This document shows positions 39,946-48,069 of a stretch of 64,000 nucleotides of DNA, in pieces (positions within the stretch are counted from its first letter, which is position 1; every line of letters begins with the position of its first letter). The translations under genes and the position numbers were made by a program. The notes under the pieces are model-generated. The model saw only the letters and a program-made list of their open reading frames with translations. It was not told the origin of the DNA and searched no databases. The DNA is from Methylomonas methanica MC09 (GTDB taxonomy: Bacteria > Pseudomonadota > Gammaproteobacteria > Methylococcales > Methylomonadaceae). The stretch lies in contig NC_015572.1 of assembly GCF_000214665.1 (NCBI RefSeq), positions 4,960,001 to 5,024,000 of the forward strand, written 5' to 3'.

Positions 39946-40033
39946 GCATAACGATGAATATAACTGGCGGCTAAAAGTATTGCGTCGATAGGAGCAATGC
40001 TTTTAGCCGTCCGCGTTAATATTTTTGTTAAAT
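39946..40033 (-). repeat. attC-like site E
   Basis: 88 bp. On the minus strand it runs from ATTTAAC (perfect RYYYAAC) to GTTATGC. Long arms GACGGCTAAAAGCATTGC and GCAATACTTTTAGCCGCC pair with a single mismatch and small offsets. Confidence 0.8.
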
Positions 40034-40044
40034 TGTTTCAAATA

Positions 40045-40356
40045 TTAAAGAAAATTCCTATAAAATTTAATAGCGAATAAAATAGCAAAAATACCGCCGA
40101 CAGCAGAAAAAGATATTTGTACTATTGCATTAAATTCAGTTGATTTTTCAGCTAAGTAATCTCTATAAACTCTTAAACCAACAGATAGCATTAAATTTGT
40201 GGCGAAAATAACCCATGCTAAAAGTGCAACATTCATTTCTTCAATAGTTAATTTTTCCCCCGTTTCTTTTGTACTTACAATAAACATAAGAATTGAAGCT
40301 CCTGAAACCCAAAGAATATCAACTGCCCATTGTATTACCCTAAATTTATTTATCAT
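40045..40356 (-). CDS. Cassette gene: three-span membrane protein
   Basis: 103 residues from the ATG at 40356; an upstream ATG at 40374 would add six residues. Hydrophobic segments: AVDILWVSGASILMFIV, MNVALLAWVIFATNLMLSVGL, and ISFSAVGGIFAILFAIKF. No family recognised. AT-rich. Confidence 0.6.
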   Translation of the reverse strand: MINKFRVIQWAVDILWVSGASILMFIVSTKETGEKLTIEEMNVALLAWVIFATNLMLSVGLRVYRDYLAEKSTEFNAIVQISFSAVGGIFAILFAIKFYRNFL

Positions 40357-40381
40357 ACATGGAAATTTAACCATTGATTAT

Positions 40382-40468
40382 CAGGCAAACATGCCTGCAT
40401 ATTCGGAAAATCGGGTATATTTGCCTTGATAACTTGATATTAGCCGGTAAATCAGGCAAATTTGCCTG
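40382..40468. repeat. Short palindromic repeats
   Basis: CAGGCAAACATGCCTG (40382-40397) and the perfect palindrome CAGGCAAATTTGCCTG (40453-40468) share flanks (TC before, C-G/A-TATT after), with a partial third copy between. The rest of 40469-40744 holds nothing I can name. Confidence 0.5.
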
Positions 40469-40744
40469 CGTATTAATGCTTAGCGACTGACTATAGACGA
40501 TAATGCGCCTCCGTCAAGCGCATCCAGTCGGCAACAAAAAAATACAGCCGATTTTTTGCAGTTCTTATTCTGACAACCCGGCTCAATCCCTTACGAACTC
40601 GGCGATCTTCTGCCGGTAGAACTCGTAGATCCGATTAGCGGTAGCGTAATCGGAGGAATGAAAGTCGTCACATTCGTACGATTACGCAAAGCTAAACGTC
40701 GCTAGGTAGGCTGTTTACACCGATGCGGACATTGTGGTTAGTGG

Positions 40745-41728
40745 TTAGCGGTTTACGTCCACGACCACGCGTCCTCGAACTTCACCGTTGAGGAGCCGCG
40801 CAGCGAGGGGCATCACTTCGCTCAGGCCGATTTCGTTGCTGATCGCGGCCAGTTTCGAGATATCGAGATCGCTCCCCAATCGTCGCCATGCTTCCAGTCG
40901 CTCACGCCGGGGGCACATCACGCTGTCAATGCCTGCCAGCGTCACGCCACGCAGGATGAACGGCGCGACGGTGGCCGGGAAATCCATGCCACCCGCCAGC
41001 CCACAAGCTGCGACGACGCCTCGATATTTGGTAGACGCGCAGACATTCGCAAGCGTATGGCTGCCCACGACATCCACCGCGCCGGCCCATCGCTCCTTGC
41101 CAAGGGGTTTGCCAGGTGTTTCGAATAGCGCGCGGTCCAACACCTCCACCGCGCCCAAGCTCGTGAGGTAATCAGCTTCCGCCGGCCTGCCGCTCACTGC
41201 GACGACTCTGAAGCCAAGCCGGGACAGAATCGCCGTGGCCACGCTGCCCACGCCGCCTGCGGCGCCAGTCACGAGAATCTCTCCATCGGAGGGCGTGACG
41301 CCGTGCCGCTCCAGCGTCAGCACGCAAAGCATCGCGGTGTAACCCGCGGTACCGATGGCCATCGCTTGTTGCGGCGTAAACTGTTCCGGCAGCGGCACCA
41401 ACCAGTCGCCGTTTATGCGCGCCTTTTGAGCAAGGCCGCCCCAGTGGGTTTCGCCGACTCCCCAGCCATTCAGGATCACCGAATCGCCGGTTTTGTAGTC
41501 GGGATGCGTCGAGTGCCCTACCGTCCCGGCCAGATCAATGCCGGGCACCATCGGAAACTTGCGCACCACCGGCCCCTTGCCCGTGATGGCCAGCGCGTCC
41601 TTGTAGTTGAGCGTCGAATGGCTCACCCGCACCGTCACATCGCCTTCGGGCAATCCTGCTTCGTCGAGGTCGGTTAGTGACGCGCGGTAACCTGCTTCGT
41701 CTTTCTCAATCAAAATGCCTTTGAACAT
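40745..41728 (-). CDS. acuI: MDR-family acrylyl-CoA reductase-like oxidoreductase
   Basis: 327 residues. The start [53 protein letters not shown] (landmarks) and the NADPH-binding [12 protein letters not shown] match the YhdH/AcuI family, which reduces acrylyl-CoA or quinone-like substrates. No catalytic zinc ligands. GC content and codon use are clearly higher than in the neighbouring AT-rich cassette genes, suggesting a separate origin. It lies between attC-like sites E and G, with no clear attC on its downstream side. Confidence 0.9.
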   Translation of the reverse strand: MFKGILIEKDEAGYRASLTDLDEAGLPEGDVTVRVSHSTLNYKDALAITGKGPVVRKFPMVPGIDLAGTVGHSTHPDYKTGDSVILNGWGVGETHWGGLAQKARINGDWLVPLPEQFTPQQAMAIGTAGYTAMLCVLTLERHGVTPSDGEILVTGAAGGVGSVATAILSRLGFRVVAVSGRPAEADYLTSLGAVEVLDRALFETPGKPLGKERWAGAVDVVGSHTLANVCASTKYRGVVAACGLAGGMDFPATVAPFILRGVTLAGIDSVMCPRRERLEAWRRLGSDLDISKLAAISNEIGLSEVMPLAARLLNGEVRGRVVVDVNR

Positions 41729-41786
41729 GGGTTTGTGTTTCTCCGTTTAGCTTAGATCAACCGCGGGTTAGCGATGCCAACGTTAG

Positions 41787-41837
41787 CCATAACCGGCGCG
41801 TTGACCAAGATCGTCCGTGATGATGGCGTGGTTAGGG
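41787..41837 (-). repeat. Weak attC-like site G
   Basis: On the minus strand it goes from CCCTAAC to GTTATGG, 51 bp, with poor inner pairing. Another core-like CGTTAG overlaps its end. Its position between two minus-strand genes fits, but the structure is weak. Confidence 0.35.
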
Positions 41838-41846
41838 ATCATTACT

Positions 41847-42461
41847 TTAATCAAAGCGAGCCCACTTGCTATTAGTAATGTTCTCACCTTCACCCACTGT
41901 GAAACTACACTCGTCTGAATTTAACCAGCGGCCAAAGGATTCGAAGTCTTGCACACGATGAAGCTCGGGCAGCGGGCTTCTTTGTGGTTCTGAGAAGTCG
42001 AAGAATACAAGCTCGTATGGGCATGCCCAAAAACATCCTTCGACGGCGAGAGTTCGCCCATCTGGTGACGGGTGGACAGCCGCCCAGCAAAAACCGTGAC
42101 CTTTGAATGCTTCCGCGGGAAAGGTAACGATGTTAGTACCAAGCGCCGGCTCGATAACGTTGTAGCCTTGGTAGTCTTCACCACAAAGAAGAAACTCCCT
42201 TCCAGTCTGTTGTACCACCCAGGTAAACCAGAACATGCCGTAATTTCGTATGATATCGGTGATTACCTGTCCGGTTGCAACGTACCGAAGTATACCTCGG
42301 CTGTAGTTCCATGAGTCTTTCCAACCGCTATAGGTCGAGATTTCTAGCGAAAAAACACCGGACGGCGAGACATGAACTTCAGTTGAGGTCTTATCCAGAA
42401 ACATTTTTGCAAAATGTTCCAAGATTTCTTCTCGCCACTCTGTGTAGCTACTGATGGTCAT
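41847..42461 (-). CDS. Cassette gene: unknown soluble protein
   Basis: 204 residues from the ATG at 42461 (MTISSYTEWREEILEHF); the longer frame starts with TTG inside attC site H. Aromatic-rich (WKDSWNYSRG, YGMFWFTWVVQQTG), with HPSPDGRTLAVEGCFWACPYELVFFDFS in the last third. That pattern looks like a beta-rich domain of the kind seen in immunity-type proteins. No family assigned. Confidence 0.65.
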   Translation of the reverse strand: MTISSYTEWREEILEHFAKMFLDKTSTEVHVSPSGVFSLEISTYSGWKDSWNYSRGILRYVATGQVITDIIRNYGMFWFTWVVQQTGREFLLCGEDYQGYNVIEPALGTNIVTFPAEAFKGHGFCWAAVHPSPDGRTLAVEGCFWACPYELVFFDFSEPQRSPLPELHRVQDFESFGRWLNSDECSFTVGEGENITNSKWARFD

Positions 42462-42470
42462 GTTGATGAG

Positions 42471-42539
42471 CTCTAACGCCAAACTCAGCGGACTAATTGA
42501 GCGCAGCGAAATTTGATCCGCTGCAGTTTCTTGTTATGA
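42471..42539 (-). repeat. attC-like site H (best example)
   Basis: 69 bp. On the minus strand it goes from TCATAAC to GTTAGAG. The arms AAACTGCAGCGGA and TCCGCTGAGTTT pair perfectly except for one unpaired base, the extrahelical base expected of attC. The TAA stop of the neighbouring gene is inside the first core. Confidence 0.85.
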
Positions 42540-43054
42540 GCCGATACCAATTTCAGGCAACTCGGACAATAGCTCACTTAGCTCCACTTCTGGATTGAGG
42601 TTCTTGGCAATTTCTTCGCTAAATTCGCCATCAAAAACTCTCTCAACCAATGAAAGATCAATTTCTCTTTCATAGTATTCTGTTGCCCAAGCCTGGTAGT
42701 CATTGGGCATCCAGTTAGCTACGACCTCAAGACCGGCCAACCCTCTTACAGGGCCGCCATACTTTACCCAATCAGCCCCCTCCAAATACCAAATGCAGGA
42801 GGCTTTATCCATTGAGAAGGCAGGCTCAGTAACAAACTCACTGTAACCGGACGGTGCTCTAGATTTCGCCTCATCAAGATCGTGCATTTGACCGTCTTCT
42901 GGGCTAAAGCACTTATATGCGGCAAATCCTCCCGACATCCAAAGGAACCACTCTCCTCCACAGCCATCACGGAGAGACGCCATCTCTTCGTTATCGGACC
43001 ATTTAGAATTGTACGAGAAATAACGGTATTGCCACTCTTGCTCGATAATAGCAT

Positions 43055-44134
43055 CTAGTGTAACGTCCTCAACATTTCTTTAGCTTTGGCGACTTTGGTT
43101 AAGATGGCATCTGGAGTCGCCGTCCATTGATAAGGTTTTGGGTGAAGATTGCGATGATCAAGGTACTGCATGATAGCCTGCTTCAGCTCGTCGACGCTAC
43201 GTAACACCCCACGCCGGATGCGTTCTTCGGTGATGTCCCGAAAGAATCGCTCAACCAAATTCACCCAGGATGCCGACGTCGGGGTAAAGTGCATCTGGAA
43301 GCGCGGATGCTTGTCCAGCCAGGCTTTCACGTTGGGATGCTTGTGAGTGGCGTAGTTGTCGACGATCAGGTGGACGGCTAAGTTTTTGTCGGTCCGACGG
43401 TCGAGTAGTTTCAGGAATTTCAAGAATTCATCGTTACGGTGTTTGGGTAAACATTCGCCGATCACCGTTCCTTCATGGACATTAAGGGCGGCAAACAAGG
43501 TGGTGGTACCGTGGCGTTTGTAATCATGTGTCATCGTGCCGTTCTTGCCGGGTTTTATGGGTAAACCCGGTTGCGTGCGATCCAGTGCCTGGATCTGGCT
43601 TTTCTCATCCACGGAAAACACGATGGCTTTCTCCGGCGGGTCCAAATACAGTCCCACCACGTCCCGTAACTTCTCTTCAAACTGCGGGTCGTTCGAGACC
43701 TTGAAGCCCTTGACCCGATGCGGCTTTAGCTGGTGCTCCCGCCAAATGCGATGAACAGCCATACGTGAAATACCGACCTGCTCCGCCATTGTCCGGCAAC
43801 TCCAGTGGGTGGCATGGGTCGGCTTGCCGGTCAGCGTCAACGTCAACACTTCCTGCACCTTCTCCACCGGCAATGGCGGCACTCGCGAGGGCCGCGTCTT
43901 ACCTTTTTTCAACCCATCGATACCGCACTCCACAAAACGCCGGCGCCATAAATTCAGCGTCGGCGCGCTGATCTTCAGGGTGTCCATGATCTCCTGCGAA
44001 GCTATTCGGTCCGCTGTCATCAATACAATCCGCGCCCGCAACGTCTGCTTCTCGTCTATCGCTCGGCTTTTTACCCACCGATTCAACGTAGAACGGTCTT
44101 GTTCATTCAAATCAAGTTTCATTGGTGTTCTCAT
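43055..44134 (-). CDS. IS630-family transposase
   Basis: 359 residues from the ATG at 44134. Helix-turn-helix region (QEIMDTLKISAPTLNLWRRRF), a second HTH (MAEQVGISRMAVHRIWRE), then the DDE catalytic core: FSVDEKSQIQ (D), LIVDNYATHKH (D) and SWVNLVERFF (E). The stop codon TAG is outside the element: its bases come from the TA target copy and the next host base. Appears intact. Confidence 0.93.
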   Translation of the reverse strand: MRTPMKLDLNEQDRSTLNRWVKSRAIDEKQTLRARIVLMTADRIASQEIMDTLKISAPTLNLWRRRFVECGIDGLKKGKTRPSRVPPLPVEKVQEVLTLTLTGKPTHATHWSCRTMAEQVGISRMAVHRIWREHQLKPHRVKGFKVSNDPQFEEKLRDVVGLYLDPPEKAIVFSVDEKSQIQALDRTQPGLPIKPGKNGTMTHDYKRHGTTTLFAALNVHEGTVIGECLPKHRNDEFLKFLKLLDRRTDKNLAVHLIVDNYATHKHPNVKAWLDKHPRFQMHFTPTSASWVNLVERFFRDITEERIRRGVLRSVDELKQAIMQYLDHRNLHPKPYQWTATPDAILTKVAKAKEMLRTLH

Positions 44135-44180
44135 GGGGACCAATTCTACTATTAATAATGCTTTGTCGGGGACGTTACAC
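43058..44180 (-). mobile_element. IS630-family insertion sequence
   Basis: 1123 bp. Ends read GTGTAACGTCCTCAACATTT (left, inward) and GTGTAACGTCCCCGACAAAG (right, inward), matching over the first 11 bases. TA is duplicated on both sides (43056-43057, 44181-44182) within CTAG. It sits inside a cassette gene. Confidence 0.93.
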
Positions 44181-44232
44181 TAGAAGAGCCAGTGATTTTA
44201 ATTTATTGCGCAATCGTTCGATCATGACTCAC

Positions 44233-44340
44233 TCATAACGCTAAGCTAAATTGCAGTTTTGGGGGAGCCTTTTTGTGATAGTGTTTTTTACCACAAAAAG
44301 AAGCGACGGAAAAACTGTCAATTTGAGCGTATTGTTAGTT
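44233..44340 (-). repeat. attC-like site I (long, VCR-type)
   Basis: 108 bp. On the minus strand it goes from AACTAAC to GTTATGA. Paired arms include CAAATTG/CAATTTAG-type, CAGTTTT/AAAACTG and TTTTTGTG/CACAAAAA. The stop codon at 44335 is inside the first core. Confidence 0.82.
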
Positions 44341-45102
44341 TCTTTTGTATATAGATGGGTTGCGCCAATTCCAGTGGACTTGCTTATAAGCTTCGTTTTC
44401 ACTTGCCACAAAGGAATTTATGTAGTCTTGCTCAATTAAGTTTTTGTTTTTCTCCAACTCCTCAATGTCCATAGGCGTTAACGTAAACTCATATTCATTA
44501 TCAACTAGATTAAAAGACTCTGGAGATTCAAGTTGAAAAGCAACATTATATTTCCCTGATTTCCAAGTAAAAGCATGCTTAATGTAGTTGTGAACATCAA
44601 TAGCTTCTTGACATTTTAAAAATTTCAGAGGGTCGTAACCCTCTTGCTCTCTATCGTAAGAAAGTCGCTTTATTGCCTTGTCTTCGATGTCTTTCTTTCC
44701 CGCAACGAAAGAAATTTCTTGGCATTGAATTATTCGTTCTTCAACTTCTCGCTGGCTCAATTTAATAGCAAGCACAGAGTTTTCCTTCTCATAGGGTATG
44801 GGACCATCGTTGGTATGCATTTTCATTACTTGCTGTCTTAGGCCCTGCCACTCATAGGTTTTTTCTTCCCCACTCTCGTGAGTAACATTTATTCTAAAAT
44901 TTGAGATCACTACATCACGGTTTTTTACTGAAAATGCGATACGCATATTGAATATCGGGCCATATGTGGTGAATCCGATTTCAGCAATTTTTTGTGTGAT
45001 TATCCTTACTTCGGGCTTGGTAAAGTATGCCTTAATTAAGGAGATCAAATGAGGAGTCCATGCTAAGGCCCCTAATATTGCTACCCAGTCAATAATCTTC
45101 AA
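44335..45102 (-). CDS. Cassette gene: unknown protein with N-terminal hydrophobic segment
   Basis: 255 residues from a TTG at 45102 with AGGAGG 5 bases upstream; no ATG is available. The start IIDWVAILGALAWTPHLISLI may be a membrane anchor. The rest is soluble and beta-rich at first, then helical (LEKNKNLIEQDYINSF). First (rightmost) gene of the cassette run. No family recognised. Confidence 0.7.
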   Translation of the reverse strand: MKIIDWVAILGALAWTPHLISLIKAYFTKPEVRIITQKIAEIGFTTYGPIFNMRIAFSVKNRDVVISNFRINVTHESGEEKTYEWQGLRQQVMKMHTNDGPIPYEKENSVLAIKLSQREVEERIIQCQEISFVAGKKDIEDKAIKRLSYDREQEGYDPLKFLKCQEAIDVHNYIKHAFTWKSGKYNVAFQLESPESFNLVDNEYEFTLTPMDIEELEKNKNLIEQDYINSFVASENEAYKQVHWNWRNPSIYKRN

Positions 45103-45582
45103 TTCAACCTCCTATGCTTGGTACTCTGTGAAACTAACTAGTTATTAGATAGTTTCTGTATATATACAAGAAAAGTTCCTATTCAAGGTAATCTATTGAT
45201 CTGCATATGATTTTCCATTCTGTATATCATTTTATGATCAAAAATAATGGCGGGTGATATTCTTATCGATGCCATTGAATCACTTCGACCGATAGACTGC
45301 AACGAACCCGTTTCACCCTGCCCGTTCCGAAAGAGTGATTTCGGCCGACTTTCATCCGTCGGACTGATAGGTTTTCAAAGCCGATTCCGGCAGTTGATCA
45401 CCCGCAAGGGCTACCATTCAGACATCGGCGTTCCCAACAGCGCTTAATTGTTGTAAACGCGACATACCAGGGCAGTATTTTTATATAAAAAATCAATTGC
45501 TTAAAAATTGGCGCAAATTGTGAATCACCTGAGTATGCGGAAATCAACGCGGTGTTCGCTTGCTTATCATTTTACGGTGCTT
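45103..45582. other. Non-coding edge of the cassette array
   Basis: A possible promoter for the array (minus TTGAAT at 45186-45181, then TATATATAC) lies here, along with the palindrome TAACTAGTTA (45137-45146). An inverted repeat GCGGGTGAT (45250-45258) / ATCACCCGC (45397-45405) encloses a frame that does not look like a protein. No integrase gene or convincing attI is seen. Confidence 0.4.
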
Positions 45583-45900
45583 ATGTCTGAAATCATCCAG
45601 TTTCCCGTTTCCAACAAACAACAGAAGTCGGATCTCGATGCGTTTATCGACGACGCACTAAAAACCATACCGCGCCAAGACAGAGAAAAACTCAGATTCG
45701 AGCTGATCAAAACGATAGACAGCTACGATAGCTTTTTTAGCGAATGGTCCTTGAGTCTGCCCGCGGACAGTAGCGAAACACTTAGAAAACAAATCTACGA
45801 TATCGCCCATCAGAAACACAATCGGAAAATACGTATGCTGAAAGACATTATGCGATTAACCATTAAAGTGCTGGTTGCGGAATACCGGTTGCGAAAGTAA
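45583..45900 (+). CDS. Small unknown protein
   Basis: 105 residues from the ATG at 45583 (MSEIIQFPVSNKQQ); the frame is open from 45508. Helical and charged (DREKLRFELIKTIDSYDSFF, RMLKDIMRLTIKVLVAEYRLRK). No family recognised. It precedes the NifX-like gene by 96 bp on the same strand. Confidence 0.6.
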   Translation: MSEIIQFPVSNKQQKSDLDAFIDDALKTIPRQDREKLRFELIKTIDSYDSFFSEWSLSLPADSSETLRKQIYDIAHQKHNRKIRMLKDIMRLTIKVLVAEYRLRK

Positions 45901-45996
45901 CTCGCGATCCGTGGGGTACAGACTAACAATGCCAACGCGATTGCTGAACTTTGTTTTAGCGGTTGTTTGGCCCGACTATTCAAAGAGGAGCGTCAT

Positions 45997-46473
45997 ATGA
46001 ATCAACTTGCGGATGTAAATTGTGTTGAAGAGCTTGAAGTCGATGTAAACAAGCTGATTGTGGCTTTTGCCAGTTCGGATGGGGAAATTGTCAATCAGCA
46101 TTTCGGCTCATCCTCGGGATTTCATGTCTACGCCATCGACGGCAGTAGCGCAACGCCATTGGCGGTTAAAACGTTCGGTAAAGAACGGCGCGACGGCAAT
46201 GACGACAAGTTAAAACCCAAGCTGGCCTGGTTGACGGGCTGCGATATGGTTTATTGCGGTTCTGTCGGCGGTACTGCCACCAATGAGTTGCTCAAATTGG
46301 GCGCTCATCCGGTCATCGTTAAAGGCGGCCCCGACATTGAAGAAATCGTTACCGAGTTGCAACAGGAAATTACCGGCACTTTGTCGCCGTTGCTGGAGCG
46401 CATTTTTAAACAAAAAGCAGGTAAGGATAGCAGCCGTTTTGCGGAGATGGCCGAAGAAGAATGGGATGAGTGA
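45997..46473 (+). CDS. NifX/NafY-type dinitrogenase cofactor-binding protein
   Basis: 158 residues from the ATG at 45997 with AGAGGAG upstream, the same length as Azotobacter NifX as I recall it. KLIVAFASSDGEIVNQHFGSS, GNDDKLKPKLAWLTGCDMVYC and LGAHPVIVKGGPDIEEIV match the family, which carries iron-molybdenum cofactor precursors. No other nif gene is in the window, so whether it acts in nitrogen fixation here is inference. Confidence 0.82.
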   Translation: MNQLADVNCVEELEVDVNKLIVAFASSDGEIVNQHFGSSSGFHVYAIDGSSATPLAVKTFGKERRDGNDDKLKPKLAWLTGCDMVYCGSVGGTATNELLKLGAHPVIVKGGPDIEEIVTELQQEITGTLSPLLERIFKQKAGKDSSRFAEMAEEEWDE

Positions 46474-46546
46474 CAATGCCCGCCCGGGTTACCTGATGCA
46501 ATCCTAGCGCCCATGGGACGCTTTTGAGCGCATCAGACCCGAACGC

Positions 46547-46852
46547 TTATTCGATATCGCCCGACAAAGCCGTATCCACGGCTCGCAGAATATAGTCGTT
46601 GTCGCGAATATTCTGCGCGAGATCCAGGATCTCGTCGTACGCATAATTGTGCAAATTGAAACTCATGCTGTCGATTTGTTTGTCGTCAATAAAAATATCC
46701 AGTAGCAACAGTACGGCGCTGTCCTGCTGCTGTGCCTGATCCGGCACCTTAACGCTGGAGACGATTCTCATATGTTTATCGATGGCATTGATGTATCGCA
46801 ACGACGATAAATGCTCGATTTCCGCGGACGTTAAACGGTTTTTTGGGGTCAT
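46547..46852 (-). CDS. Small unknown protein
   Basis: 101 residues, soluble, alpha/beta pattern (SAVLLLLDIFIDDKQIDSMSFNLHNYAYDEILDLA, landmarks within). No family recognised. Convergent with the NifX-like gene. Confidence 0.6.
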   Translation of the reverse strand: MTPKNRLTSAEIEHLSSLRYINAIDKHMRIVSSVKVPDQAQQQDSAVLLLLDIFIDDKQIDSMSFNLHNYAYDEILDLAQNIRDNDYILRAVDTALSGDIE

Positions 46853-47312
46853 CGTGATTCCGAATTAAAGACTCTGGTTATGTACTTGAGATGATTCGTT
46901 CCCGGTAAGAACAGGTTGCTCAGGCGTTATATGAAACGCGGGACTCCAGATAACCGCTAACCGCTCTTCCGGTGTTTTAGCTGTAACCCATTTCAAAACA
47001 CGTTTTATGCCAGATTTAGTTTCAACACCGGGAATACGCTGAAATTTTGCCGTTACGCGGCACCTACCTTCAGAAATGCCCGCTTAAAGCCAGCTCGCTT
47101 GCCATAGCCCGTCCTGCCAATGGCCTGGAGAGAATGGAACCCGGCCCCGGCGGACGGTTTTATTGGTGTGCAATTTGCTTTATCAAAAATAATCCATCTT
47201 AAACGGGCTATTTTTGTAGTGTTTACCTCAATGCATCCCACAATTGTTGCAAACTCTTGGACGATATCGCACGGGCAGGGTCGTTGTGGCGGCGATAACC
47301 TGGAGGCGACCC
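46853..47312. other. Intergenic stretch without supported gene
   Basis: About 460 bp. A 62-codon minus frame (47053-47241) contains basic, low-complexity-looking sequence and has no ribosome site; I do not consider it a gene. Confidence 0.5.
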
Positions 47313-47843
47313 ATGAATGACCAATCTTTGCATGAAGAAGAATGGGTGATCTGGAACGGCGCGCTGGGCTTGGTCACCACCGTGACGGTTGCGCGGGTCG
47401 AAGTCGATACGCTCGGTAGCAAAGCCTGGCTGGATGAGCCTTTCGACATGGTGGGCCCCTTCAGCCTTGACGAGCTGCAAACTCAAGGCCGCATCGCCTT
47501 CGCCGCCTGTATCGTTATGTCGCGCCAGCGCTGGCAAGACGACCAAGTGGAATTGCGGCGGGAATCACTGAATATCCGCCGTGCCGAAGCGCAACGGATA
47601 AACGAGCAGTTTGAGCGCCTTCACGGCGGCCGAAATCGGCATCAAGTCAGCCGCAAGCCTGTCGACGAGCGGCAACATCGTCAGGCGCTCAATCTGCCAA
47701 TCGAGGGCATGCTTCAGTCATCCGAAATCAAAGCCGCGTTTCGGCGGCTTGCGCAAAAGGCCCATCCGGATGCCGGCGGCAGCAACGAACAATTCATTCG
47801 CATTACGGAAGCACGCAACGCCCTGCTGGCCTGCCTTTCCTGA
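47313..47843 (+). CDS. Protein with C-terminal J domain
   Basis: 176 residues from the ATG at 47313 with TGGAGG 8 bases upstream. The last ~55 residues form a truncated J domain: SSEIKAAFRRLAQKAHPDAGGSNEQF with the HPD tripeptide. The N-terminal ~100 residues (EEEWVIWNGALGLVTTVTVARVEVD... landmark EEEWVIWNG) are of unknown fold with a charged helix. It probably recruits DnaK to an unknown client. A J domain at the C-terminus is less usual than at the N-terminus. Confidence 0.8.
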   Translation: MNDQSLHEEEWVIWNGALGLVTTVTVARVEVDTLGSKAWLDEPFDMVGPFSLDELQTQGRIAFAACIVMSRQRWQDDQVELRRESLNIRRAEAQRINEQFERLHGGRNRHQVSRKPVDERQHRQALNLPIEGMLQSSEIKAAFRRLAQKAHPDAGGSNEQFIRITEARNALLACLS

Positions 47844-48069
47844 ACGCCGCGGTAGAACCGGCGTTTTTACGGTTTGGGATTGTTGAATCGGAAATTTCTG
47901 CTGTCAGCGTCTGTTGAACGCTGAGCGACGGCCGTAAAATGCTTAATTAATTTGCAGCTTGCCCTTTAAGTTCAAACCGGAAGCGTTGTTTTTTGTAACA
48001 AAGCCGCCGTCTTTCCCGCTTCATCTTGATAAAATCTCGGTATTAAACACCGACACCGGAAAAAATACC

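Larger units (their letters stand above)
42534..44225 (-). pseudogene. Cassette gene split by an IS630 insertion
   Basis: The 5' part reads from the ATG at 44225: MIERLRNKLKSLALL, ending at the TA target (44181-44182). The 3' part resumes at 43055: DAIIEQEWQYRYFSYNSKW ... to the TAA at 42534. Removing the IS and one TA copy joins the parts in frame into 188 codons. The remaining visible frame starts at an internal ATG (42983). Motifs such as GGEWFLWMSGGFAAYKCF and an acidic C-terminus do not identify a family. Confidence 0.85.

Noticed and set aside
45103..45200. attI site or integrase remnant at the array's right edge
   Set aside because: A GTTAGTT-like core is present, but there is no integrase sequence and no attI structure that I can support.
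45247..45447. 66-codon plus frame
   Set aside because: Sequence looks like a translated repeat (many Arg, Ser, Pro) and is bounded by an inverted repeat; no ribosome site.
47053..47241. 62-codon minus frame
   Set aside because: No ribosome site, unusual composition, no family.
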